Positions 46,793 to 56,248 of a stretch of DNA of 64,000 bases are shown here, one piece after another; the stretch's first letter is position 1; each line of letters starts with the position of its first letter. The notes under the pieces were generated by a model, which ran no database searches, was not told where the DNA came from, and saw only the letters and a list, made by a program, of their open reading frames with translations. The stretch is from Terriglobus tenax. GTDB lineage: Bacteria; Acidobacteriota; Terriglobia; Terriglobales; Acidobacteriaceae. The position numbers were made by a program, and so were the translations under genes. The DNA lies in assembly GCF_025685395.1 (NCBI RefSeq), contig NZ_JAGSYA010000004.1, positions 1,302,001 through 1,366,000 on the forward strand. Direction: 5' to 3'.

Positions 46793-48375
46793 AGGGTCGT
46801 CGACCTCCGCGCCTCGCTCAGGTCCAGTTCGCGTTCGATCCTGCGCAGCACCTCGTCGCCGATGCGGCCATCGTCGCGCAGCCGGATCAGCGCCTGCCGC
46901 TCGACCTGGATAGCACCGAGCGAGACCTCGCGGAAGTGCGCCGAGTGAGCGTGTTCGGGATCATCGCTGCCGCACTCCAGAATGGCTTCCAGGCGATGCT
47001 CGTACTGGTGCAACACATCGTCGTAGACGTGAACCATCTCCTGGTGTGACCGCGTCTTCTCTTCTTCCAGGAAAGCGATCGCTTCCTCCAGCACCAGTTT
47101 GCGGGCTTCGCTTTCTTCGCAGTCCGGGCCACTGCTGTTGCTCAATCCCAGCACCTGGATGAGCTTTGGCAGGGTGAGCCCCTGCAGCACCAGCGTGACG
47201 AAGATGACGGAGAAGGTCAGGAAGACGATCAGGTTCTTCTGGGGAATCTCCGCAGGCAAAGACAGCGCCGCGGCCAGCGCCACAACACCGCGCATACCTG
47301 TCCAGCCCACCACGAACGAGGACTTGAGCGAAGGGGGAGGAACCTGCTGCTTCAGGACAACGCGTCGCACAAAGTACGCAACCTTGGTTCCTGGGGCAAC
47401 CCAGATCAGCCGCAGCAGGATCAGCGCGACGGAGAGGATGACGCCGTTCCGCACCAGTTCCAGCACGCCGTAGCCCTTGATGCCTGCCATCACGGTGGGC
47501 AGTTGCAGACCGATCAGCACAAAGACCAGGCCGTTGAGAGTGAACTCCAGCGTGTCCCACACGGCATAGGCCTGCATGCGTACCTGCGGTGAGAAGATGC
47601 GAGCCGCCTGCTGGCCCAGGTACAGGCCGCAGGCCACCACCGCCAGAACGCCCGAGGCCTTGACCTCTTCGGCTGCAAGATAGGCTCCATACGGAACCAC
47701 CAGGCCGAGCGCAATCTCGACCGGGCCGTCCTCGATCCAGTGCTCCAGCTTGGTGAACAGGTAGCCGAAGAGCAGGCCAACACCCACGCCGCCGACGACA
47801 AGCCAAAGCAGGCGCAGAAGGCCCTCCGACACGGTGGGCACGGAGCCGCTCAGCATCAGATCCAGGCCAAACTCCAGCGCCAGGAGGCCGGTAGCGTCGT
47901 TCAACAGGCTTTCGCCTTCCAGAACGTCAACAATGCGGCGTGGCAGACCGAGCTTCTTGGCGATGGCGCTGGCTGCAATCGCATCCGTGGGCGAAACCAC
48001 TGCTCCCAGAAGGATGCCGGCGCGCCAGTCAAACTCCGCCGGAAGCCAGCGGGCAGCCACAAAGGCCACGCCCACCACCGTAAAGCCCACCAGGCCAACC
48101 GCCAGCATCGCGATGCTGGTCAGGTTGTAGCGGAAGTCGCGCCACGAGGTCTGCCACGCCGAGGAGTACAGCAGCGGCGGCAGAAAGACCAGGAAAACGA
48201 TCTCAGGATTGAGTGGGATGGCCGGAAGGTGCGGGATAAAGCTGAGCAACAGGCCGCCGATGACCAGCACAATAGGATACGGCTTCTGCCACCGCCGGGC
48301 CACGCCCGCGATGGAGGCCACGAAGGCCAGCAGAAGCATCAGCACGAGTTCGAGAGAGTGCAGGTTTCCGCCCAT
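46789..48375 (-). CDS. CPA1-family Na+/H+ antiporter
   Basis: 528 residues. Twelve or so helices contain the CPA1 ion site GAVVSPTDAIAASAIAKKLG and LEGESLLNDATGLLALEFGL, plus WTGMRGVVALAAALSLP. The last 130 residues form a cytoplasmic tail of charged helices (EAIAFLEEEKTRSHQEMVHV; ALIRLRDDGRIGDEVLRRIE), probably regulatory. It exchanges Na+ or K+ for protons. The start MGGNLHSLELVLMLLL places the first helix at residue 8. It is divergent from the penicillin-acylase gene 39 bases away. Confidence 0.92.
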   Translation of the reverse strand: MGGNLHSLELVLMLLLAFVASIAGVARRWQKPYPIVLVIGGLLLSFIPHLPAIPLNPEIVFLVFLPPLLYSSAWQTSWRDFRYNLTSIAMLAVGLVGFTVVGVAFVAARWLPAEFDWRAGILLGAVVSPTDAIAASAIAKKLGLPRRIVDVLEGESLLNDATGLLALEFGLDLMLSGSVPTVSEGLLRLLWLVVGGVGVGLLFGYLFTKLEHWIEDGPVEIALGLVVPYGAYLAAEEVKASGVLAVVACGLYLGQQAARIFSPQVRMQAYAVWDTLEFTLNGLVFVLIGLQLPTVMAGIKGYGVLELVRNGVILSVALILLRLIWVAPGTKVAYFVRRVVLKQQVPPPSLKSSFVVGWTGMRGVVALAAALSLPAEIPQKNLIVFLTFSVIFVTLVLQGLTLPKLIQVLGLSNSSGPDCEESEARKLVLEEAIAFLEEEKTRSHQEMVHVYDDVLHQYEHRLEAILECGSDDPEHAHSAHFREVSLGAIQVERQALIRLRDDGRIGDEVLRRIERELDLSEARRSTTL

Positions 48376-48414
48376 CTCTGCAGCATACCCGACTCGTTTA
48401 GACTCAAGCTGACC

Positions 48415-50907
48415 ATGGACGCACCGGATCTCCAGGCCAGGGCTCTCTCCACGGAGCGGGCACGTCGAATTGTGAAGTACGTAGGCCTTGCCGCAGGCGT
48501 CGTTGTGCTTCTGCTGTTGCTCGCAACCGCTGGTTTGCGGCTGTGGATGTCGCATGCGCTGAACGCCAGCCTGCCCCAGACCGACGGCACGCTGCATGTG
48601 CGCGGCCTGAACAGCTCGGCCAAGGTGGAGCGCACGTCCACGGGGCTTCCAGTGATCCACGCCGCCAACCTGCACGACCTTGCCTTCGCACAGGGCTACG
48701 TCACCGCGCAGGACCGACTGTGGCAGATGGACATGCTGCGCCGCTACGCCGAAGGGCGCCTGTCCGAGGTGCTGGGCACCATGACCGTGGAGCATGACCA
48801 GGCCCAACATTATCTGCAACTGGGCGCAGCCGCCGATGCCGCCCTGGCCCACGTCGCTCCGGAACAACTGCAGCTTCTGAATGCCTACGCCGACGGCGTG
48901 AACGCTTACCTCGCATCGCACGACGGCAATCTGCCGCTGGAGTTCCGGCTGTTGCGCTACGAGCCGTCCAAATGGGCTCCGCGCGATTCCCTGCTGGTGG
49001 GCCTGTCCATGATGCAGGAGCTGGGCACCAGCTTCCCCACCAAGCTTGCCCGCGAGATCCTGACGGCGAAGCTTGCGCCGGAGCTCCTGGCCGATCTTTA
49101 CCCCGTAGGGTCATGGCGAGACTACCCGCCTGCCGCGCCTCATCCGGACCTATCCGCTCCGAACCAGGAGATTCCCGATATTCCGCTCGACGAATCGCAG
49201 AGTGTCCTGGCACTTTCAGCCACGGGGCTTGAAAGCCTGCAGCACGCCCTGCACCCGTTCCGCTGCGAGGACTGCGTCTCCGGATCCAACAACTGGGTGG
49301 TCAGCGGAGCCCATACGGCCACCGGCAAGCCGCTTCTGTCCAATGACATGCACCTGGGCCTCGACATCCCAGGCATCTGGTACCAGGCTTCGCTGGAGTC
49401 TCCGGAGCTGCACGCGACCGGCGTAACGCTGCCCGGCCTGCCGTTCATCATCGTGGGCCATAACCAGCACATCGCCTGGGGCTTTACGGCTTCCCTGGCA
49501 GACGTGCAGGACCTCTACGTTGAAAAGCTGCGCACCTCTGCCGCCGACCCGAAGAAAAACGAGTACCAGACCCGCGAAGGCAACTGGCTGCCTGTCGCGA
49601 CACGGCATGAGGTGATCCGCGTCCGTGGCAGCAAGGACCTTCCGCTTGAGATCAGCCTGACCACGCACGCCGGCATGGCCACGCCCGTCATCACGCCCAT
49701 TCTCCCGAAGGAGAAGCGGCCCATCTCGCTGGCCTGGACGGTCTACGACCCGGTTATCACCGCCAGCCTGCCCTTCCAGGCGGTCAACCAGGCCACGAAT
49801 TACGAGCAGTTCGTGACGGCCTTCCGCGGCTTCGGAGGGCCGGGGTTGTCCGCGGTCTATGCCGACGACCAGGGACATATCGGCTACCACGCCATCGGCA
49901 AGGTGCCGATTCGCGGCGACGCGCAGCACTCCTCCGGGCTTTCGCCGGTACCGGTCACCGACGGCTCTTATGAATGGAGCGGCTATGTGAGCTATGAGCT
50001 GATGCCGCAGGCGCTGGACCCCGATACCGGCGTCCTGGCTACGGCCAACGCCCGCATTACGACGGACAGCTCGCCCTATATGCTCTCGCTGGACTGGGAG
50101 AACCCTTACCGCAATGAACGCATCTGGAAGCAGCTTCTGCCCGGCAAGAACCTGAAGGCAGTCGACATGATGAAGCTGCAGATGGACATCTACTCGGACG
50201 GCGATCACGTCATCGCACAGCGGCTGGCGTATGCCATTGACCACTCCAACACCAAGGACAAGCGGCTGCATCAGGCCGCCGACCTGCTGCGCGTGTGGAA
50301 CGGCAACATGGAGGCAAACTCCTCCGCGGCCGCCATCGTCACCGCGACACGCACCGCTCTGTGGCCCATGCTGTTGAAGCCGCTGCTGGGCAATGAGTGG
50401 AGACTGTACCGCTGGAACTCCCGCATGTTCGTCGAGGAGGAGCTGGTTACGCACACTCCCGCGCGCTGGCTGCCCAAACAGTACGCCAACTGGAGCGAGC
50501 TGCTGACCGCCGCCGTAGATCAAGGTCTGAAAGAAGCCCATGCTCCCGGCGACCTGGCCAAATGGAACTACGGCGCAACGCACCGCATTGACCTGCGGCA
50601 TCCGCTGTTTGGCACCAACCGCTTCTTCCGCAAGCTGTTCCCGGCGCCCACCGGACCGGGCAACTTCCCCTTGCCCGGCAACGGCGTTACCGTGCGCGCA
50701 GGGTCGGCGACCTTCGGCCCCAGCGAGCGATTTACCGCCGACCTGGCCGACTGGGACAACTCCAACCTGAACCTGCCCGTTGGCCAGTCCGGCAACCCAC
50801 GCAGCGTGAACTTCCGCGACCAGTGGACAAACTGGTATGAAGGCAAGCCGCTCACGCTGCCCTGGAGCCAGGTGAAAGCCCAGCACACGCTGACCCTGGA
50901 GCCATGA
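48415..50907 (+). CDS. Penicillin acylase-family N-terminal nucleophile hydrolase
   Basis: 830 residues. One N-terminal membrane anchor (YVGLAAGVVVLLLLLATAGL) leads to the alpha-subunit part (VIHAANLHDLAFAQGYVTAQ, DRLWQMDMLRRYAEGRLSEV). The autoprocessing site is VSGSNNWVVSG, with predicted nucleophile Ser291 becoming the beta-subunit N-terminus. The beta part contains LSNDMHLGLDIPGIWYQASL and LPGLPFIIVGHNQHIAWGFT. Natural substrates of this family are amides such as acyl-homoserine lactones or acylated peptides; which is unknown. Its TGA overlaps the next ATG (ATGA). Confidence 0.92.
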   Translation: MDAPDLQARALSTERARRIVKYVGLAAGVVVLLLLLATAGLRLWMSHALNASLPQTDGTLHVRGLNSSAKVERTSTGLPVIHAANLHDLAFAQGYVTAQDRLWQMDMLRRYAEGRLSEVLGTMTVEHDQAQHYLQLGAAADAALAHVAPEQLQLLNAYADGVNAYLASHDGNLPLEFRLLRYEPSKWAPRDSLLVGLSMMQELGTSFPTKLAREILTAKLAPELLADLYPVGSWRDYPPAAPHPDLSAPNQEIPDIPLDESQSVLALSATGLESLQHALHPFRCEDCVSGSNNWVVSGAHTATGKPLLSNDMHLGLDIPGIWYQASLESPELHATGVTLPGLPFIIVGHNQHIAWGFTASLADVQDLYVEKLRTSAADPKKNEYQTREGNWLPVATRHEVIRVRGSKDLPLEISLTTHAGMATPVITPILPKEKRPISLAWTVYDPVITASLPFQAVNQATNYEQFVTAFRGFGGPGLSAVYADDQGHIGYHAIGKVPIRGDAQHSSGLSPVPVTDGSYEWSGYVSYELMPQALDPDTGVLATANARITTDSSPYMLSLDWENPYRNERIWKQLLPGKNLKAVDMMKLQMDIYSDGDHVIAQRLAYAIDHSNTKDKRLHQAADLLRVWNGNMEANSSAAAIVTATRTALWPMLLKPLLGNEWRLYRWNSRMFVEEELVTHTPARWLPKQYANWSELLTAAVDQGLKEAHAPGDLAKWNYGATHRIDLRHPLFGTNRFFRKLFPAPTGPGNFPLPGNGVTVRAGSATFGPSERFTADLADWDNSNLNLPVGQSGNPRSVNFRDQWTNWYEGKPLTLPWSQVKAQHTLTLEP

Positions 50908-52595
50908 CCGCAGATCACAGGAAGCAGCGGCTGATGCCCGTGACGGTAATTGCCGTCGCGGCGTTTCTCGCCGTTCTGCCGCTGGTGATCCATGGCTGCT
51001 CGTGCGGGCACGACTTCGACTTCCACCTGGTGAACTGGCTTGAGGTCCACCAGCAGCTGCTCCACGGCAACCTGCATCCGCAATGGGCTTTCACCGCCGC
51101 CTGGGGAGCAGGCGAGCCGCGCTTTGTCTTCTATCCGCCGCTGTCATGGATGGTCGGCGGCCTGCTCGGCTTCCTGATGCCGTACACGGTCGCTCCCATC
51201 GTCTACACCTGGCTCTGCCTGTTCCTTGCCGGTCTGACGGCTTGGCGGTTAGTGCGCACCATCACACCCTCCAGCCATCACACCCTCCAACTCGCCGTCG
51301 CCATCGCTTACCTGGCGAACCCCTACATCCTCTTCACCGCCTACGAACGCACGGCCTACGCGGAGTTGCTGGCAGCTGCATGGATGCCGCTGTTGCTCAC
51401 CGCCATCCTGCGCGAGCAGCCACGATGGCTGGGGATCGCCATCCCCGTCGCCCTGCTGTGGCTCACCAATGCTCCGGCAGCGGTGCTGGGCTGCTATGGT
51501 CTGTTGATCCTCGGCCTTCTGAGGCTGCTGCTGTGGCCACGTGAGCAGCGGCGACAGACACTGCAACACTTCACGCTGGGCACCGTGATGGGTCTGCTGT
51601 TCGCCGCCTTCTACATCGTTCCCGCCGTAGTACAGCGCAAATGGGTACAGGCAGGCATGGCCGTGATTGAAGGGATGCGGCCGCAGGACAACTTCCTGTT
51701 CGCACACACCGCAGACCCTCCGCACGATACCGTGCTGTGGCAGGCATCCCGCATTGCCGTGGTGTTGCTGACGCTGAGCCTTGGGCTTGCGGCGGTGATG
51801 TTCAAAGACCGGACAGCGCGCCTTCTGGGAGCGGCAACGCTTGTCATCCTGCTGCTGCTTCTTCCGGTTTCAGGATGGATGTGGCAGCACGCGCCGCAAC
51901 TGGCCTTTCTGCAGTTTCCGTGGCGCTTCCTCGCGCTGCAGCAGGCCATCGCAGCTGCCCTTCTGGCGCTGGCCGCGCCACGGTTAGCCAGCTTCCGATG
52001 GACGGCGTCAGCAGCCTCGCTCGCACTGCTGGCGGTAACCGTCTCGGTGGCCAACCACTTCTACCGTCAGGGCTGCGACGAGGAGGACGCTCCGGGAGCG
52101 CATATCACCTTATTTGAGCGGGGCGGCGGAGTTATACCCACCGACGAGTACACCGTGGTGGACGCCGACAACGACCTGCTGCAGCAGGACAATCCCGCAT
52201 GGTGGATCGCGGCCCTTCCTGACGCTGCTCCGCCGGTCATCGGACCCGGCAACGAACTGCGCGTCCACATTCCCGGCATGCCGCCCCTCGCGGAAGACAA
52301 GACCTGGAACACCGAACACACGCGGCTGACCGAGCTGTGGCCGCGCTCGCAGTGGCTGATTGTGAACCGCCGCGCGTGGCCCGCGTGGGAGGCCAGCGCC
52401 GACGGATCTCCTTTGCCCATCACTCAGCGCGCCGACGGACTGATGGCTATTCCCGTGCCCGCCGGACCGAACACCGTGGAACTGAGCCTGCACCGTACGT
52501 GGGACCAGTACCTGGGCGCGGCGCTCACGCTGCTGGGGCTGGTGCTGGCTGCCGTCCTGTGGGCAGAGGCAAACCGGTTGGACTGCTGGGTGTGA
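50904..52595 (+). CDS. Large polytopic membrane protein (glycosyltransferase-C/YfhO-like)
   Basis: 563 residues with about 11-12 helices. The first periplasmic loop has HGCSCGHDFDFHLVNWLEVH and GEPRFVFYPPLSWMVGGLLG, matching the acidic-residue loop of the GT-C superfamily and the 6-pyruvoyl-tetrahydropterin-synthase-related membrane proteins often annotated in acidobacteria. A C-terminal periplasmic domain (WLIVNRRAWPAWEASADGSP) precedes the last helix and resembles the YfhO tail. It may transfer a lipid-linked sugar in the envelope. It is coupled to the acylase gene by the ATGA overlap. Confidence 0.8.
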   Translation: MTADHRKQRLMPVTVIAVAAFLAVLPLVIHGCSCGHDFDFHLVNWLEVHQQLLHGNLHPQWAFTAAWGAGEPRFVFYPPLSWMVGGLLGFLMPYTVAPIVYTWLCLFLAGLTAWRLVRTITPSSHHTLQLAVAIAYLANPYILFTAYERTAYAELLAAAWMPLLLTAILREQPRWLGIAIPVALLWLTNAPAAVLGCYGLLILGLLRLLLWPREQRRQTLQHFTLGTVMGLLFAAFYIVPAVVQRKWVQAGMAVIEGMRPQDNFLFAHTADPPHDTVLWQASRIAVVLLTLSLGLAAVMFKDRTARLLGAATLVILLLLLPVSGWMWQHAPQLAFLQFPWRFLALQQAIAAALLALAAPRLASFRWTASAASLALLAVTVSVANHFYRQGCDEEDAPGAHITLFERGGGVIPTDEYTVVDADNDLLQQDNPAWWIAALPDAAPPVIGPGNELRVHIPGMPPLAEDKTWNTEHTRLTELWPRSQWLIVNRRAWPAWEASADGSPLPITQRADGLMAIPVPAGPNTVELSLHRTWDQYLGAALTLLGLVLAAVLWAEANRLDCWV

Positions 52596-52627
52596 TGGCC
52601 TAACACCGTTTATCCTTGAAGCTAGCA

Positions 52628-53533
52628 ATGTCTGTCGATACGATCCTTACCGAAGCCGTTACGCTGACGGATGCCGCGCTGGAGCGACTGCTGCCTGGTC
52701 CTGATGCTCAGCCGCATTCCATCCACCGCGCCATGCGCCACTCCACCTTTGCCGGCGGCAAGCGCCTGCGCCCCGCGCTGGTGCTGGAAGCCGCCCGCAT
52801 GATCGCTGGCTCGCTTCCCGAAGGCATTGAAGACTGCGGTGCAGCCATCGAGATGCTGCACACCTACTCGCTGATCCACGACGACCTGCCGGCGCTGGAC
52901 AACGACGACCTGCGCCGCGGCAAGCCCACCTGCCACGTCGTCTTTGGTGAGGCCATCGCAATTCTCGCGGGCGATGCCCTGCAGACCACCGCCTTCCAGT
53001 CGCTCGGCTTTTTGAAGTGCCCCGCGCCCGCCACCGTGCAGATTCTGCGCGAGGTCGCCATCGCCGTCAATACCGGCGTCGGCACGGACGGACTTGCCCC
53101 CGGCATGATCGGCGGCCAGGTAGTGGACATTGAGAGCGAGGGGAAAAAGCCCACCGCCGAACTGGTGGAAGCCATTCACCGTTCCAAGACCGGCGCCCTG
53201 ATCACCGTCTCCATCGTCGCCGGTGGCCTGTATGCCGGCGCTTCAGCAGCGGACGTCGCACGCCTGCGTACCTTCGGCGAGAAGCTCGGCCTGGCCTTCC
53301 AGATCGTCGATGACGTGCTGGACCTGACGCAGGACTCCGCCCAACTGGGCAAGACAGCCGGCAAGGACGCCGCCACGGACAAGGCCACCTGGCCCGCGAT
53401 CTACGGCATTGAAAAGTCCATCGCCGACGCCGACGCCATGATCCAGGAGGCCTACGATGCCATCGCGCCCTGGGGAGAGACTGCTGAGCCGCTGAAGACC
53501 ATTGCCCGTTTCCTTGTAGAACGGAAGCACTGA
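52628..53533 (+). CDS. ispA: (2E,6E)-farnesyl diphosphate synthase-type polyprenyl synthetase
   Basis: 301 residues. FAGGKRLRPALVLEAAR, the first aspartate-rich motif in LIHDDLPALDNDDLRRGKPT (DDxxxxD), GMIGGQVVDIESEG and the second motif FQIVDDVLDLTQDS are all present. The six-residue spacing of the first motif is the bacterial FPP synthase type. It joins C5 units from the MEP pathway whose dxr is also in this window. ATG 52628 opens MSVDTILTEAVTL; a slightly longer in-frame start at 52616 is less likely. Confidence 0.94.
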   Translation: MSVDTILTEAVTLTDAALERLLPGPDAQPHSIHRAMRHSTFAGGKRLRPALVLEAARMIAGSLPEGIEDCGAAIEMLHTYSLIHDDLPALDNDDLRRGKPTCHVVFGEAIAILAGDALQTTAFQSLGFLKCPAPATVQILREVAIAVNTGVGTDGLAPGMIGGQVVDIESEGKKPTAELVEAIHRSKTGALITVSIVAGGLYAGASAADVARLRTFGEKLGLAFQIVDDVLDLTQDSAQLGKTAGKDAATDKATWPAIYGIEKSIADADAMIQEAYDAIAPWGETAEPLKTIARFLVERKH

Positions 53534-53536
53534 TTC

Positions 53537-53908
53537 ATGACGGAAGCTGACGTTCGCCGTGCCCTTCGTGACTGCTTCCACCCGGCCCTGAAGCTGAGTG
53601 TGGAAGCCCTGGGCATGGTGGACCAAATCACCATCACCGTGGATAAGGACGCGCCAGGAGCAGGCATCCCGGGCGTTCCGCAGAAGCACATCGTCGCCCT
53701 GCGGCTGCTGCAGCCATCAGAGGACGAGACAGCGAACTCCATGCTGGCAGAGCTGGTGCGGAACCGTCTCTATGGATTTCCTGAGACCGGAACGGTCGAG
53801 GTGGAAATGGCCGAAGGCTGGACAGCCGACCGCCTGACAGACGAGGCCCGCGAGCAGCTAGCCGCACAGCTCCGTCCGCAGCAACTGGTACAGATCAGAA
53901 CAAGCTGA
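53537..53908 (+). CDS. DUF59/MIP18-like iron-sulfur assembly-type protein
   Basis: 123 residues. TEADVRRALRDCFHPALKLS, VEALGMVDQITITVD has the spacing of the MIP18/PaaD/SufT (DUF59) fold, whose conserved Cys acts in Fe-S cluster maturation; here a Cys sits earlier, in DCFHP, so function may differ. The tail (EDETANSMLAELVRNRLYGF, EMAEGWTADRLTDEAREQLA) extends the fold. It starts three bases after ispA and is probably co-transcribed. Confidence 0.7.
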   Translation: MTEADVRRALRDCFHPALKLSVEALGMVDQITITVDKDAPGAGIPGVPQKHIVALRLLQPSEDETANSMLAELVRNRLYGFPETGTVEVEMAEGWTADRLTDEAREQLAAQLRPQQLVQIRTS

Positions 53909-53951
53909 TTTGTCTTCAGTCGTACCCTGACGACCTTCTGAAATCTCTGAT

Positions 53952-55196
53952 CTAAACCTCGAGAACACGCTCTTCCGGAACGGAGATCTCTTCCTGCGGG
54001 CATGGCCCCTTCTGCCCGGTGGCATGCACGATCGTGGCAACCCCCAGCAGAAGCAGCGCCAGCGTACAGACTCCGGTCCACTGCCAGTGAACCCATGCGA
54101 AGGTCACCATGGCCGAGCCAAGCGCCGCTCCGGTGAAGTACACCGTCATGTAGACCGTATTCAGGCGGCTGCGCGCCGAAGCGTCCAGGCCGAAGATGCG
54201 TGTCTGGTTGGCGATCTGCGACATCTGCGCGCCCATGTCGAGCACGATGACGCCTACCACCATCGCCGCCAGGTGCAGCGCCATGGACATGTGAAGGCGG
54301 TCCTGAAGCCACAGCCACACGAAGCTAGCCGCCAGCGTAATCAGGGCCCAGCTCAGCACATAGCGCGGTCCTCGGCGGTCGGCCATGCGTCCGGCAACCG
54401 GAGCGATCACTGCTCCCGCTGCTCCCACAACACCGAAGGTGCCAGCCACCCCCGCTCCCAGGCCGTAGCGGCTGCCCAGGAAGAAGGCCAGCGTCGTCCA
54501 GAAGCAGGAGAAGGACGCGAAGACCAGAGCGCCCATGGCGGCCGACTCCCGCAGCAGCCTCTGGCTCCGCCATAGGGTCCACAGCGAGCGCATGGCGTCG
54601 CCGTAGGTCAGCTTATGCCTGGGCGGCAGCAGCGGCATGGAGCGGCGCAGCAACGGCACGAATGCAAGGTTGATGATGGCGGCCACCACGAAGACCGTAC
54701 GCCAGCCAGCGGCCCCGCCAATGTGAATGCGGCTGACCCAGCCGGCGAAGGTGCGCGCCAGCAAAACGCCCAGAAGGAGACCCGTCATGACCGTGCCAAT
54801 GGCGCGGCCCCGTTCCTCGTCGTTGGCGAGATCCGGTGCAATGGGAAGAACGATATGCGTGACCGAAGCCAGGACGCCCACAATGGCACTGGAGATAATC
54901 AGCCACGTCAGTGACTGCGCCACGGCCGTGAGCAGCAGAGCCACCGAGACGGCGGCATACATGCGCACCATCAGACTGCGACGCTCTTTCAGGTCGCCCA
55001 TCGGCACAAAGGCAAGCAGGCCAAGGGCATAGCCCACCTGTGTGGCTACGGCTACGTAACCGGTGTGGCCGCCGGTGGCGCCAAAGGTATGGCCCATCTC
55101 CACCAGGAGAGGCTGGTTGTAGTAGATGCTGGAGACGCCGACGGCACAGGCAAGGCCAAGAAACGCGAGCGGAGTATGTTTTTGGGCCTTACTCAT
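53952..55196 (-). CDS. Major facilitator superfamily transporter
   Basis: 414 residues, twelve predicted helices. The cytoplasmic loop after helix 2 reads PMGDLKERRSLMVRMYA, the MFS GDLxxRR-like motif A, and the equivalent in the second half is GRMADRRGPRYVLSWALITL. TGLLLGVLLARTFAGWVSRI resembles the antiporter motif C region, so it is probably a drug/proton-type exporter of the YnfM/arabinose-efflux class. The substrate is unknown. Short inverted repeats lie immediately upstream of the ATG. Confidence 0.9.
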   Translation of the reverse strand: MSKAQKHTPLAFLGLACAVGVSSIYYNQPLLVEMGHTFGATGGHTGYVAVATQVGYALGLLAFVPMGDLKERRSLMVRMYAAVSVALLLTAVAQSLTWLIISSAIVGVLASVTHIVLPIAPDLANDEERGRAIGTVMTGLLLGVLLARTFAGWVSRIHIGGAAGWRTVFVVAAIINLAFVPLLRRSMPLLPPRHKLTYGDAMRSLWTLWRSQRLLRESAAMGALVFASFSCFWTTLAFFLGSRYGLGAGVAGTFGVVGAAGAVIAPVAGRMADRRGPRYVLSWALITLAASFVWLWLQDRLHMSMALHLAAMVVGVIVLDMGAQMSQIANQTRIFGLDASARSRLNTVYMTVYFTGAALGSAMVTFAWVHWQWTGVCTLALLLLGVATIVHATGQKGPCPQEEISVPEERVLEV

Positions 55197-55198
55197 AG

Positions 55199-55229
55199 TG
55201 GTCCTACCACCGATTGTAGGCCTTCTACC
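55199..55229. promoter_or_regulatory. Inverted-repeat operator candidate before the MFS gene
   Basis: GTGGTCCTACCAC and GTAGGCCTTCTAC each form an imperfect palindrome with a five-base centre, spaced about eight bases apart in the 35-base gap upstream of the transporter ATG. Such a pair is typical of a dimeric repressor controlling an exporter, but no regulator of TetR or MarR type is adjacent. Confidence 0.4.
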
Positions 55230-55231
55230 GT

Positions 55232-56146
55232 TTATTTGCTTGCGTGGCGTTTCACAAGGGAGAGCTTTTCTCCCGCCAGGATGCGGCGGGCCTGGCTGCG
55301 GGCATGGGTCGACCAGGGACCGATGGGGTCCAGGCGGACATAGGCCAGCCAGTGCGGCAGGGCGCGGCGGCGCTCTCCCAGGCGCTCATAGGCCAGCGCC
55401 ATGTTGTAGTGAGCATCCGCGTAGCCGGGCACCAGCGCAATGGCGCACTTGTATGCCTCAATAGCCTCAGGCAGCCTCTGCAGCTCGTCCAGCACGTTGC
55501 CCAGGTCAAAGAAGGCCAGGGCATAGGTGGGGTCGGCGATCGTCGCGCGGCGATACAACTGCTCGGCGCGGCCATACTGCTTCTGGTTGTAGTAGATGGT
55601 TCCCAGATTGATGCAGCTGGGCGCGTGGTTCGGCTCCATCTCCAGCAGGTCCACATAGACCTGCTGAGCCTGGGCAACCGTGGCCGCATGCTCTTCAAGC
55701 TGAACCGCCTGCAGAAACATCTCCTGTACCTGCGTCGCCTTGTCGAGCTGCACCTCGTGCGCGCGCACCACCGAGAGCGGCCGCGCGGTCTGCGGATCGA
55801 AGTCAAAGAGCAACTGCTGCGTAACCGGGTCAACCAGGGCGCCGGAGTGACGGAAAACCAGCCGCGAGCCGCGGCGGGCAACCGCAGCTGCCTCCACCAG
55901 GGGGTTCGCCATACCCGAAACCCGCTGCATAGCATCGAGCCCAGCACGGATGGAACGGGAAGAGATCCGCGAAGCGCTCAGGTCCCGCAGACGGCGCAAA
56001 CGTACCAGGTCTTCAAAGGTGTAGGTATCTTTCAAGACGGAGAGACCAGCCCGCTCCCAGCCGGCAAGTTGCCGTGGGTGCAGCCTCAGGATTCGCAGTA
56101 CATCCTGGCGGCTATAACTATCCCTTGGGGTAATCTCGATGGGCAC
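55232..56146 (-). CDS. MerR-like N-terminal domain fused to TPR repeats
   Basis: 304 residues from a GTG with GGAG six bases before it. Residues 8-70 (YSRQDVLRILRLHPRQLAGW, YTFEDLVRLRRLRDLSASRI) form a MerR-type winged helix without the usual coiled-coil effector region. From about residue 155 there are tetratricopeptide repeats (HAPSCINLGTIYYNQKQYGR; ALAFFDLGNVLDELQRLPEA; ADAHYNMALAYERLGERRRA). It probably binds DNA and a protein partner. Such MerR-TPR fusions are common in acidobacteria but have no assigned role that I know. Confidence 0.85.
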   Translation of the reverse strand: MPIEITPRDSYSRQDVLRILRLHPRQLAGWERAGLSVLKDTYTFEDLVRLRRLRDLSASRISSRSIRAGLDAMQRVSGMANPLVEAAAVARRGSRLVFRHSGALVDPVTQQLLFDFDPQTARPLSVVRAHEVQLDKATQVQEMFLQAVQLEEHAATVAQAQQVYVDLLEMEPNHAPSCINLGTIYYNQKQYGRAEQLYRRATIADPTYALAFFDLGNVLDELQRLPEAIEAYKCAIALVPGYADAHYNMALAYERLGERRRALPHWLAYVRLDPIGPWSTHARSQARRILAGEKLSLVKRHASK

Positions 56147-56248
56147 CGGCTCCTCTTGTGCCGAGTATGCGGCGCAACCCGGCTGGAATCAAGAGGATTA
56201 GCGGGGGTAGAGAAAGAAACCAGTGGAATTCGTGTCCTAAATCTGGTA

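Noticed and set aside
47740-48414. Upstream extension of the penicillin-acylase gene by 225 residues
   Set aside because: The extension is antisense to the antiporter gene and has no signal or domain; the membrane anchor follows ATG 48415.
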